Positions 43,825 through 55,570 of a stretch of 64,000 nt of DNA are shown here, one piece after another. Source of the DNA: Acarospora socialis (taxonomy: Eukaryota; Ascomycota; Lecanoromycetes; Acarosporales; Acarosporaceae); contig JAMYGW020000002.1 of the NCBI GenBank assembly GCA_025617375.2, forward strand, positions 3,286,001-3,350,000, in the 5' to 3' direction. The notes beneath the pieces were generated by a model. That model saw only the letters and a program-made list of their open reading frames with translations, was not told the origin of the DNA and did not search any database. Within the stretch, counting starts at the first letter, position 1; each line of letters opens with the position of its first letter. A program made the position numbers and the translations under genes.

Positions 43825-44656
43825 TTCTCCCCTTTCACTAGCTTAGTCGGGTCAGCGGGTGGTGCTGAATTCTTGTGCTGCGGTAGGGTGGTTGGTGTAG
43901 GGATTATTATCACTCTTGCTTTGGGCTGCTCTGCTTCGAGTGTGTAGATGTTCTGCGTGGTGTTTCGCTTTCTCTTGTCTTCTCGTGTTATGAGATGTGG
44001 AGGAAGGTAATAGAGAGCAGAGCCGGATAGATAAGGTAAGGAAGATATAAAAAGAAAAGATAAAGGAAAGAGGATAGGGAATACGAATGTTCACAGATCG
44101 TGTCACTTGGAACGCAGCATGACCGGAGCCAAGAGTGAAGGACATCGTGGGTTGGCATGCATTCCCTCCTCGCTGACTCTTTCACTATCATCGTCCCTCA
44201 CTCACCTCGCCCTCCGCACCTTCACCCGCACGGAAGAGAACCCATGACCGCCCATGACCGGGACCGCAATATAATCATCTCGATGGCCGAGAGATTCAAT
44301 TTCTAGGTCCTCGTCCTTACCGCGTCGTATTCATTATCATGGGCTGCTCGCCGTCCGTTGGGATTGGAGTGGGATAAGATAGGAGACGTAGACAGTATAA
44401 TTACTGCCGCTAAAATTGGACATGTACGACGTAGTCCAAAACTAGTTATTCAAACCATCACCATCATCAGTGCCAGTACCTAAGTTCTGAATCGAGAGAA
44501 GCTATTCTTTCATCAAAATCTCAACTCGCTCGAAGCAACCGTAAGCACCACCATACTCCATGCCCTACAGCTCAAACTTCAAACCATTCGTACAGCAACA
44601 CATCATCCCACGCACCGTCAGCCATCCATCCGGACACATCATAACCTACTGCAACC
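43825..44656. other. Intergenic
   Basis: 832 bp between the two low-complexity genes. Only shadow frames; a CATCACCATCATCA run lies near 44457. Confidence 0.45.
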
Positions 44657-45334
44657 TCACCACGTCGCCCCGGACCTCCTCCCCTCCTCCCGCTCCGACC
44701 CCCGCCCACTACCCCCTCTTCCACTCCCCCCCGACCGCCCCCCTTCCCGCCGACTCCCCACCTCACTCGGCCTAAGCCTCTCATAACTCCCCGTCCTCCC
44801 TCCTCCCTCATACACAGTTCCCAACCGACTCTCACCGCGCCCACTCCCCGCCCCAACACCCCCGCTCCGATGGCTACTCCGCCGACTACTAGCGTGTCCC
44901 CCACTTCGACCACTCCCGGCGTGCGTACCGCTGCGATGACTACTCCCGTGCCCCCCACCACTGCGATGACTGCTCCCCCCACCACTACCACCCAAAGTCG
45001 TGCTCCCTCTCCCACTCCCTCTCCCGAACCCACCACCCCCCCACGTCGCGCCCCCTCCACTCGCACCAGCACCAGCAAACACAGCATCCCCGTCCACCCC
45101 ATCCGGAAACACCCACCGCCCTCTCCTCCCTGACGGCCCCAGGACGTCATTATCCCACCGCGCGCCGGCAGCCAGCGCCATGGCGCGCGCCTCGCCGCTT
45201 CGGGGACGGACGGAGCCGGGGCCGCGGATCGTGGGTGGCGGTACTAGTGGGGGGCCGTGGTGGGGATGGGGATGATGATGGTTGTGGTGGTGGTGATGGG
45301 AGCGGGGGAAGGGGCGTGAGTGGGAGGAGCCCAT
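44657..45334 (-). CDS. His/Gly/Ser/Arg-rich low-complexity protein with N-myristoylation signal
   Basis: Single exon, 225 residues from the ATG at 45334; the open frame extends to 45712 but the upstream part looks non-coding. The start MGSSHSRPFPRSHHHHH has Gly2 and Ser6, the N-myristoyltransferase pattern, suggesting membrane attachment. A His run is followed by GARWDNDVLGPSGRRGRWVF, a Gly-rich stretch and units around SSHRSGG and GSGRG. The family is not recognised. The SSHRSG units resemble those of the neighbouring gene, but low complexity prevents a claim of homology. The high-GC antisense frames are shadows. Confidence 0.55.
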   Translation of the reverse strand: MGSSHSRPFPRSHHHHHNHHHPHPHHGPPLVPPPTIRGPGSVRPRSGEARAMALAAGARWDNDVLGPSGRRGRWVFPDGVDGDAVFAGAGASGGGATWGGGGFGRGSGRGSTTLGGSGGGSSHRSGGGHGSSHRSGTHAGSGRSGGHASSRRSSHRSGGVGAGSGRGESRLGTVYEGGGRTGSYERLRPSEVGSRREGGRSGGSGRGGSGRGSEREEGRRSGATW

Positions 45335-45475
45335 TTGAAAGTCTTCGAGTTGAGGGTTTGTGTAGGGGTTGATGGTTTGGTGGTTCGGGAAGATGACGTG
45401 GTGGTGTTGATTCGTGAGGTTTATCTGTGGCGCAGCTTTTGATGGTTTGGGGGTAGGCTGTTGGTTTTGTTGTTT

Positions 45476-45508
45476 GTGCGTGCGTGCGTGCGTGTGTGTG
45501 TGTGTGTG
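45476..45508 (+). repeat. Microsatellite (GTGC)n then (GT)n
   Basis: About four GTGC units pass directly into about eight GT units. A simple repeat, likely length-variable. Confidence 0.8.
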
Positions 45509-45546
45509 AAGATCTCTTGCGAGAGAGGGATGGGGAGCGAGAGAGA

Positions 45547-45574
45547 GGAAAGGAAAGGAAAGGAAAGGAAAGGG
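45547..45574 (+). repeat. Microsatellite (GGAAA)n
   Basis: Five pentanucleotide units, ending GGGG. Confidence 0.8.
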
Positions 45575-46202
45575 GTGGAGGTGATGGTGGCCGTCTGCCT
45601 TGCCTTGTGACGCTGCGTGATGGGAGAAGGGGAGAAGGGAGTGAAGTACAGATCTAGCCCCTCGTGCCTGGCTCATGGTCGCGAATGGGCTGCCGGAACG
45701 CAGTGAAGGCATGGCGGGAAGTGATGTGATGTGAGCCGTTCTTCACTCTGTCTGAGAAGATACCTGTCACCTTTGATGTGACAGCGAGATGTTGATTTGA
45801 TTCAGAAGGGGAGGGTATTGCGGTGAGAGGCGCTTGTTCATGGTCTCGTGTCCGTGATAGTCTGTCGCCTGTTAGCGCTATTCGCATTGCTAATGACAAC
45901 TTTTGAGATATGAGATGTTGATGTGATGGAACCTAAGACATGCTCAAGACCGTGTTCGTCGTTGCTAGGTGGTAGCCGGGAAGGGTTGTGGGTTTGTTCG
46001 CTAGAAGGGTATTTCTGCGATGGTTCAGCGTTACAAGTTCAGAATGCGAGATATAGGCATGCTCCCGGAAGCTCATAGTGTTTTCGCTCGTTGAACTGCT
46101 ATGCCGCCCTAGCAACGAAGGAAACGCCGACGCAATGCCCAGCCTCTAGCATTCAGCAACGCCCACGAATGCATCTCATCCATCTCATCCTCCTTCCGCT
46201 CA

Positions 46203-49200
46203 TCACGCAGGAAACTCATCCTCCAACCTCAACCTCGCCAACACGTTCATACTCAGCAACTCCTGAATCAGCAACTTGGCCGCATACGGCATCGTCATCC
46301 GCACCACCCCCTTCGAGCTCTTGCACGTCTGACACCAACCCTGATATCCCATCAGCCCACAATTCTCACAGACATCCACTTCGTGCGCGTCGCTCGACAG
46401 CATGAGCCGCTCGAGCAGTAGCTGCGACGCGCCGTACGCGATCAGACAATCGCGCTCCATTTCGCCGAGCCGCAGCCCACCGTCGCGCGAACGACCCTCG
46501 GTGGGTTGGCGTGTGAGGATGGCGCGCGGACCGCGGGAGCGCGAGTGCATTTTGTCTTGCACCATGTGTTTGAGTTTCTGGTAGTAGATGGGGCCGAAGA
46601 AGATGTATGCTGGGAGCGATTCGCCCGTAATGCCGCTGGTGACAAAGTCCTTGCCGGAATAGCTGAAGCCTTTTTCGATGAGGATGTCGGCCATGTCTTC
46701 GACTTTGCTACCGCCGAACGCGGTGCCGTATTGGAGTTTGCCGGCCATGACTCCCGCTTTGCCCGCGACGAGCTCGAGCATTTTGCCGACGGTCATGCGA
46801 GAGGGGAAGCCGTGGGGGTTCATGATGATGTCGGGGACGATGCCTTGGTCGTTGAAGGGCATGTCGGCTTGCTCGGCGATGATGCCTACGACTCCTTTCT
46901 GTCCGTGGCGGGAAGAGAACTTGTCGCCGACTTCTGGACGTCTGGTCTGGCGGGTTTGTACTTTGATCAGTTTGTGGTCCGCTTCGGTGACGGAGACCAT
47001 GACTTTGTCGATATAACTATGATCAGGGAGACGGTATGTCATCGGTGCGTCGCGGAATTCGTTGGAGCCGTAGTCGGAGCCTAAGCCGGTGGCTGCGGTG
47101 TTGAGGGGTACCTGCTTCAGAACGTAGACTTCTCCAGCACTCACTTTCTCGCCAACGTTCGCGAGGCCATCTGTACCAAGCAGGGCATGCTTTTTGATCG
47201 GAGCACCGTTCTCCTCCTGTCTACCACCAAGCCGATCTGCTGTCGAATTGGGGTATTTCCGAAGGGTGGTCGAGTACTTCCGGAAAACTTGACATCTGCC
47301 AAAGCCTCTGTCGCACGAGGCTTTGTTTAATACGAGGGCGTCTTCAATATCGTAGCCGGAGTAACTCATGACTGCGACTATGGCATTTTGCCCCGCCGGT
47401 AGCTTGTCATACTTGATCAACTCAATGGTGCGTGTTTTCACCATCGGCTTCTGTGGGTAGACCATCAGATACAGGAGTGTATCGATTCGTAAAAACTGGT
47501 TGCTGGCTATGACGCCAATCGCTTGCTTCCCCATAGCACACTGATAAGTGTTGCGAGGGGATTGGTTATGATGAGGATAAGGAATCAAACCAGCAACGGC
47601 ACCAAGAATCGTGAACGGTTCAATCTCGAGATGTGTTGTACTGTCGTTGATTTCATTCTCGTACATTGCGATATTCGAATCGTTCTCCTCGTTGACGTCG
47701 AGATATTCGACTAGTCCACGAGCGAGAAAGTCATCAAACTCCATCGTCCCGCTTCGCAGTGATCTCAGATTACGCGTCATGACCTTGGATTTGCCCTTTT
47801 CGACGATAATGAGTGGCCGACATATTCGCCCTTCATCGGTTGCAATATGGACGGCGTTGTGATGGTGATTGATGTGGATGCTGACGAATTCAGACACTCG
47901 GCCGGTTCGCCGCAACTTCCGGAAGCTGTTCAAAAACTGCTTGGGCTGACGAGTTAGGGCGATTGGTGTACCATTGATGAATATTATATACGCGCCATCG
48001 CCATATAATTCTTTGCCGCTCACAGACTCAACGTTCTGTGCCCCTATCATGAAAACAAGTCTTCGGACTGGGCCATCTTCGTCGTCGGTCGTGATGTGTG
48101 TCATCAATGCCAGATTCTTCACCAAGCCACAAGCCTCTCCTTCAGGCGTATCGGACGGACACAACATACCGAACTGGGATGGTTGCAGTGCTCGAGGGCC
48201 ACTGACCTTCCTCGTCTTTTCGAACTGACTAGTGATTCTAGTCATCATACCGAGTGCACTGATATAGCTGAGCCGACTTAAGACATGTGTCACGCCCGCC
48301 CTCTCCATTCGGAACCGCTTCAGGTTCCAATTTCCAGTGGATATGGCTCGATTCATCCCTGCTGTAATGTGGTTGCTGTGAACTTGCATGACAGAGAAAG
48401 CATCAAACTCCTCGGTCCGCACTGGCTTTTTCAATACCTTGTCGATATTGATCTTAATATCGTGGTTGAATTTTTTGAACAGATCCTCGAACAAAAGTGA
48501 TAGAAGCTGTCCAGCCAACTCTAGTCTTTTATTTCCGACGTAATCTCGATCATCCACCAGACTAGCATCATGGTTGGCCATCAGCACCCTCCGGACCATG
48601 AAAGCAACGTATAAAGCTTTGGGTCTGAAGTTGAGTCCATGAACTGGCACGTGTGTGATGATAACGGAAGCTATAGCTTCAAGTGCTTCTTGTCCGTAAT
48701 TTCGACGAGGCATGCCGCTGCCGATAGGTTTTCTTGTGATCTTAATTCGAGATCCAAGGTACTCTAACGCTTGTTGCTGAGTGTTGATTCCCAACTTTGC
48801 ACATTCCTCGAAGTTCACGGAGAACTGATCTTGATAAGCCGCATCATCCCCCGCTACCATAAGTAAGATTTCCAGATCCGAGTGCACGCCCATAGCCTTG
48901 AGTATGAGCACTATAGGGACATCTTCGTTGAGGACGTTGTGCTTCAGGTAGATCCGGCCCTTTTTCATCAGAACGTAACTCTTTGATTTTCGTTCATGCG
49001 TAGAACTACGTGGTAGTAACTCAGCTCCGCACAAACAAGACGTCCTAGGTCAGGTTAGCTCACCTAGTGACCGAGGCCTGTACGATCTCCTTCTTCGGCT
49101 CTGCTTCGACGATAACTCTGTTCTTGCTCAGCTGCTCCTGGACAAGGATAACTTTCTCGGTGCCATTGACGATGAAGTATCCGCCGGGGTCGATCGGGCA

Positions 49201-50094
49201 CTCGTGGAGATTCTCCATCTCCTGTTCAGACTTGTTCGAGAGCACGCATTTCGAGCTCCGAAGCATGATGGGAAGCCGGCCGATTGCGATCCCACGCCTC
49301 CGAACGACCTGTTTCCCACGAACATAGTTGAAATCAACGAGAATCGGCGCGGCATATGTGCTGTCCCGTAGCCGGCATTCATTTGGTGTAACGGTTGAGT
49401 CCCAATCGATGTTGACATTCTCGACCTGCTCCTCGTCGACACGCCGTGGCTGGCCAACGTATATGTCCGTATATCTGCCCGAACGAATCAGCAACTCTTT
49501 CCCTACCCTTTCACAAGCATGGCTATGTACTCAAGGAAGAACGATGGGTTGACGTCGCTCAGAACCCTCTGATTAGCTTTCACAATCTTCTTCAACTCCA
49601 CCTCGACGAAGAAGTTGAACGAGTCGATGTGTTGCTTGACCAGCCCTTTAACCTTAAGAAATGCGGGAAGGAGGGTCCATTTATCCTGTCCAGCGTCAGA
49701 CGAGACCATGAGTGATCTTAAGCTAACCGCATACCTTGGCCGTACTGATCGGTTCTGTGATCGATTTGCCCTGATAGACTGGTTGGAGCAGCGCATCGAA
49801 GCCCTGTACAGTCCATTAACATTCTACACTTACTTCCAGCTCTTGGTGTAACACACATCGGTCTGTCTAGGTCTAGTCTGGCGGTTCTCTGCCGAGAGAT
49901 TCCCCTGTCCACCATGTGCCGCTGCTGACTTTGGCTTTTTCGTCTTGCTCGGCGTCTTGAGTGTTTTCTTGAGAGCTGTGTCAGTCAATCACAATTCCTT
50001 CTCATACGGCAGGCAGGGACAGTCATACCTTCCGCACTGCTTCTGGGTTGGGGGCAACCTCCACGGGTCCTTCAACCCTCTTCTTTGGGGGCAT
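46203..50094 (-). CDS. rpc2: RNA polymerase III second-largest subunit Rpc2 (Ret1)
   Basis: Six exons on the minus strand: 50094..50029, 49967..49857, 49803..49735, 49685..49531, 49474..49064 and 49005..46203, giving 1204 residues. This is the beta-like subunit of nuclear RNA polymerase III, which makes tRNA and 5S rRNA. Marks include [78 protein letters not shown], the active-site part [55 protein letters not shown], and the C-terminal zinc site [16 protein letters not shown] (about 1150-1165). [18 protein letters not shown] and the tail favour Rpc2 over Rpb2. The N-terminal exons are less certain: exon 2 was ended at a GTGTGT donor because a nearby GTAAGT would leave a 30-nt intron and shift the frame. 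Confidence 0.92.
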
Positions 50095-51562
50095 GAAGTT
50101 CTCTATGATGATAATTCGCAATATTGAAGCTCGTGAGGCAGATCATGCAAACACACGCATCAATCAATATGGTATTGATATTCGTATTTTACAATCGCCC
50201 CTCCATCGCCTAAAGTAAGTGTAAGTGGGCGGATGCTGCTAACTATGCAGCTAAGCTACTCGTGGCAAGCTCCCGGTCCCATGCCCTCCTCGACGGTGGC
50301 ATTATTATTTATATTCGCACTGCAACAGCAAGTCAAATGGCTTCAATGTTGAAATAGGTAATTCTATGGGTGAAAGTTGACCATCTACTTGTGGACATAC
50401 AATCAATCCAGTTCGTGGCTCTTAGACAGTGATGTTTCATTCGGGACAATACCCCACATCAGATGGCAGGAGCACAGAGTCCGAACCTCGGGGCTTTCAT
50501 CCAATGTGGAGGAGAGAGAGACGATTTTACAGGCACCTGCATTCATAAGGTAGACACCATGAGTACCAAACATCTCTCTGATTTGTGCGATGACTTCCTG
50601 TTCGATGCCCCGCGGCTCATTGCATCTGGGTTCAGCCGTTGAGTGGATAGATATATGAGTCGACTGTTCTGCGGAGTGCCAAAAGATCTACCGTACAGTA
50701 CAGCCCACCGGTCCAGATCATCCAGTAAGGTACTCATACCTATTCCCAATGCCGTCGAGTTACACCGCTCTTGTAGACTTCAACCTTAGCATGCTTATTA
50801 TTTAGGCCTTCTTGAACCAATGGACACGGTAGTTATGGGGTAAGGGGAGTCTCCTAACATGATATGAATCTGTGCCCTTTATGAAGTAATTATGCTCCTC
50901 CGCCATTGCACACTACTCAGCCCTGACTTTGTCGGCCATTATTGCTACCCATCATAACGGGATTCTGATTGCGTCTTGCCTGGCTGGTGTCTTGATACAG
51001 TACCTTAGGTAGGGTAAAGGGCCCTTGAGCTATTCAGAGTTAGTACAAGTTCTGTGTTGCTAAAGCGCGCGAAGCCATCTGCAACTTTGTGCTGGCCATG
51101 AAACCACAACTCTCCTTGTGCGAGGAGGGCACAACAATATCCTCCTCCTCAACTCATCGCCTCCATTCCTCTACACCATTCTTTTACCCTGTCGTTTCCG
51201 CTCCCCCTTCCCTTCACAGTTGACACCACCCACCATCACCACATGAACCCTCTGTCTGCGATTGTCCGAGCGCTAAACAGCAGGGGTTCGCAGGCGAGCT
51301 GCTGCACACATCACCCGTGGTCCTGGACACTCGGTGCATGAGATCCGGGCCCTTTTGGAGGATTGTCGCTTTGCAGCGTCTACGGTCAGTTCGTCTTGGG
51401 CTTCTGAGACTGTAGAGGTCAGTACTGAGGGTTGCCGTCACCGAGTGTTGCCTCCCTCCCTCCTTGCTTTACCCTCACCGCCCACCCCCGCTTCAGACCC
51501 AACTGCCTCTGACGGATTGCTCAAAACTGACGTATTGTACTTATCCTTTCCAGGCAAACATC
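50095..51562. promoter_or_regulatory. Divergent rpc2/puf promoter region
   Basis: 1.47 kb between opposite starts. The 500 bp before the Puf gene is pyrimidine-rich and probably holds its long 5' UTR. No other gene is seen. Confidence 0.5.
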
Positions 51563-54500
51563 ATGGCGTACAACAATGGATTCGGTGATCGCATTGACGA
51601 CATACGCTTCCGCCATCCACAATCCCCTCGTGACGAATCCTATCCCGGCTACAACTCACCTCGACGTGCGAACGGTGGCTACATGACAACCCACTCTCAG
51701 TCATCCAACGACACCCGAGCTAGTCTTCAACGTCGCTTTACCACTGACTCAAGCAAAATGCCTACCTTAACACCCATCGGCCAACAACCCGGGCAAATCG
51801 GAGAGCCCGTGGATCTATCATCTACGGTATGTTACACGCCACTGCTTGCGTTATCGTTGGATATCAACACAATATCAGTCTCCTTTCATGTTCCAATCAT
51901 TCACAACCTCGTCTTGCAGTCATGTGGCTATCTGCTAACTTGCCTCATCCAGACATTCCACAAAGTTCAGCTTGTAAGCCACCTCACCTCCTTCTTCCGT
52001 CACACCGGTCCTTACCCACTCAACTTGAAACCCACTGACGTATACCAGCTCGAGAAGAAGCGTCGGGAGTACGAGCAGTTGAGGGAACAACGCAGGCGTT
52101 TTGAAGCAGAGATGAAGCTGTTCGACTTGCAGCAAGAGCGGGAAAAGCAAGAGCTGGAACAGATGGCCGAGGATCTGACACGACTTCATATGACTGCTGG
52201 GCATCAAAGCGAGCCTACGACACCGCCCGAATATCGAGACAACGTCTTTCCCTCAGTGCTGTCTCGACCGAACCGCTTCTCGACATCTGGTCTGACCTCT
52301 CCACTTGGGACCAGCAACCGTACCTTTAGGTCTGGCTCGCAGCTTGCTTCACCACCTTCGGATTTGGTTCAGAGTCCACAGCATCAGGTACCGGCCAATA
52401 AGCTGCCGTCCAAGTCCGTGCCCGGGTCCAGACGTGGTTCCAATGACAAGGACAAAGTTTATGTGCCAGAGTCGACCATCTCAAACCCTCGGGCAACCGC
52501 TGTGTACGTATACATTCTGAGAAGGTTTCCCGCTTTTGCTTTTAGGTCTTACATTAGAGCCTCATCTTGGAGGCTATTATGTACCTTATCTTCATCCGGA
52601 CTTAGAACAACAGAGTCACCAGACCATCTCCTTCAGTAATTTGCTCTGGGGTCATAACGCACTCTTAGCTGCCACACTATCTTTTGTCTACCTTTCCTCG
52701 TGAAAGCTGCATCTTCCGTTTCGTTCACCAGTTTGACTCCTATATACTTCATTTCTGTTGATTCACTTGCATGTCCTCAATAAGCCATTCAGAACGCTCT
52801 CAGCTAATTACCTAACAGTCCGAACCGATACTCGATGCCGATCACTGGTCTGGCAGGACGGACGCACAACGACATGTCTGATCTCACTTCTGTGCTGGGA
52901 TTAGGCCACATCAATACTACAGGGTTTCTTTTTGGCGATGATGACGACAAATCCCATGTTAGGAAGGAACAAAATGCGACGACTTCTCCAGACGTCAAGA
53001 CCTACCTGCAAATGAACGCTACCGACGACAAGTTTCCGATCTTGGTTCGACATAACGACTTCCCAGGACAGGTAAGCTGCTCAAGAGATTGTTGACATAA
53101 TAGCTGATAGCTAAATGCAGCTTTCCGCATCTTCGGCTGCGTTGGATCTCGCACTTTCGCAATCTCCCGGTCCAGAGTCCCCAGCCAATGGTTGGCCTTC
53201 CGTGTCCCGTCACCGCCCTTCTCAGCTTAGTCTCCCATTGAATACTTTTAGCATGCATCAGCACAACCTCATCAACAATCCCTCTCCGGTTACTGAGCGC
53301 CAGACTGATCGTGCAACGGAGGAGCCCGTCAACAATCCACGTCAGCTGCACAGGCACTCGATGGAAGTTAAATTCAGCCCATTCGCAGAGAGCTCCTTGA
53401 GTCAAGTTACCACACCTCCAGCGGGTGTTACTACGAACCGTCCTGGCCTCGCGAACTTACAGTCATCCTACTCAACCAACGACCTTCCGACGATGAAGAG
53501 TAGCAATGCTCTTGGCAGTATCATTACACCTCCGAAAACACATGCCGAACAGCACTTCCACAATCACAACGCGAGTTTGGGACGTATTCCACCACACGCT
53601 TTGAACAATCGGCACAGTCGGGAGTTATCAGGAGGCGATGGTAAGGGTGGAGAACAGGGCAACCATTTCCAGTCAATGCAGTCTGGTCTACACGGAAGTG
53701 CTGCCCCATTCGGTCCACCCATGACCAGCACAGCATCGAATGTCCCTGCTCCAGTCACGGTAACTCCTCCGGGGATGTCTCCGTTCGCTGCTCCGGCGTA
53801 CTATGGAGGCTATGGAGTGCAGATGTTGAATATGGGCATGACCCCGATTCACATGGGAAATCCAATGCAGATGAACAACCAAGTTCAGGCTTATCAGCCT
53901 CAGAATGTATTTGCTGGGTACCAAAATTATGGAAATTTGGGTCGCTTTCCCGACAGCCAGGCGAGAGTTATCCAACAGAGACGCATGCAGAACGGCGACG
54001 GTGGGTGTTATATGCCCCTACTTCAATGCATTTCGCTGATCAATAATAGAAACTGCTCGATTCGCAAACGTACAACTGGAGCAGCTACAGGGCGAGATCT
54101 ACGGGCTATGCAAAGATCAGCATGGCTGTCGTTACCTACAGAAGAAACTCGAAGAGCGAAACCCGGAGCATATTCAGATCATTTTTCTCGAGACTAATCA
54201 ACACGTCGTGGAACTTATGACTGGTATGCAGCATGTCTAGATGCGAAAAATGCGCACTGCTAACCTCGACAGATCCCTTTGGCAACTACCTTTGTCAAAA
54301 GCTACTAGAATACTCTAATGACGAGCAGCGAACTGTCCTTATCAATAACGCCGCGCCCCAGATGGTGAAGATTGCTCTTAATCAACATGGTACTCGAGCG
54401 TTGCAGAAGATGATAGAATTCATTTCCACACGCGAGCAGGTACGAGCACCTTGAATGAAAGCTAATTTATTGGGCTGTACTGATCACTTCTCAGATTCAA

Positions 54501-55570
54501 ACCATCATCCACGCCTTGCAAGACCGCGTAGTAGAATTAATTCAGGACTTGAACGGCAATCATGTAATTCAAAAGTGTCTTAATCGTCTCTCAGCCGAAG
54601 ATGCACAGGTGCGATCACCCCACCTCTTGACGTTGACAAACTTTCTGCTAATAGTTTACAGTTCATCTTCGATGCAGTCGGGACTAATTGTGTTGTGGTT
54701 GGCACTCACCGGCATGGATGTTGCGTGCTCCAACGCTGCATCGATCATGCTTCCGGCAACCAGAAAGCTCATCTGATCAGCCAGATTACTGCGAATGCCT
54801 ATGCCCTGGTCCAAGATCCGTTCGGGAACTATGTGGTGCAATATATCCTTGATCTCGCCGAACCCGCCTTTACGGACCCGTTGTGCCACAGCTTCAAGGG
54901 CAACATCCCAGCTTTATCCAAACAAAAGTTCAGCTCCAATGTCATCGAAAAATGTCTGCGCACCGCGGATTCGAACGTCAAGCGCGTCATGATTGACGAG
55001 ATGCTGCACACAAACGAATTGGAGAAGATGTTGCGTGATTCGTTTGCCAACTATGTCGTTCAGACTGCCATGGACTACGCAGACCCCGAGACGAAAGCGC
55101 GCATTATCGAGGCCATCCGTCCAATCCTACCAGCCATACGTCAGACGCCTTATGGACGACGGATTCAAGGCAAGATTATGGGTACTGATGGTCAAGGTCG
55201 GCTGAGCGGTGCCTCCAGCGGTCAGATCACCCCTAACGATATGTCTTCGCCAGGCCAAATACCTGTGGCGAGGCAGCTTGGCACTGGTCTGCAACAAACC
55301 CAGTATCCCATTCAGAACCAGACCGGCTTCTCCAACATGAGTGGAGTGTATAATAATCCTCTCAACAACGGCTTTCAGCCTGGCGGCAATCCTGCCACAG
55401 GTCACATGCCTCCTATGGCTCCTGCCGGCCATGTTCCCAAGTCCGACCAGCTCAGCAATGCCTCGTCTACCTTCAGTCAGTTCAGTAATGCGTCCAATCA
55501 GAACCCTGTACAACAGCAATTTTCTTCGTACGGTCGCATGCCGCCACCCGGAAATCTCAATTACTTTTGA
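51563..55570 (+). CDS. Pumilio-family RNA-binding protein, Puf4-like
   Basis: Nine exons: 51563..51826, 51953..51973 (21 nt), 52049..52503, 52819..53071, 53121..54000, 54050..54223, 54273..54439, 54495..54608 and 54662..55570, giving 1078 residues. PUF proteins bind UGUA-type elements in mRNA 3' UTRs and repress or localise them. The first 620 residues are disordered, Ser/Gln/Pro-rich, with an early coiled coil (LEKKRREYEQLREQRRRFEA). The PUF repeats run from about 625 to 985: DQHGCRYLQKKL, DPFGNYLCQKLLEY, NQHGTRALQKMIEF, DLNGNHVIQKCLNRL, HRHGCCVLQRCID, DPFGNYVVQYILD, QKFSSNVIEKCL and DSFANYVVQTAMD. Repeat sequences are closest in my memory to yeast Puf4. The tail is Gln/Asn/Ser-rich. The intron 52504-52818 is long (315 nt) and its ends are less sure. 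Confidence 0.9.

Larger units (their letters stand above)
45335..46202. other. Intergenic with microsatellites
   Basis: 868 bp. It holds a GTGC/GT tract (45476-45508) and a GGAAA pentanucleotide tract (45547-45574). No gene is supported. Confidence 0.5.

Noticed and set aside
49804-49833. GTAAGT donor near 49833 in rpc2
   Set aside because: It would leave a 30-nt intron and shift the frame; the GTGTGT donor at 49856 gives 53 nt in phase.
49718-49915. Alternative frame through rpc2 exons 2-3 with introns retained
   Set aside because: It gives Arg-rich nonsense; the spliced frame gives [13 protein letters not shown] and joins [11 protein letters not shown] correctly.
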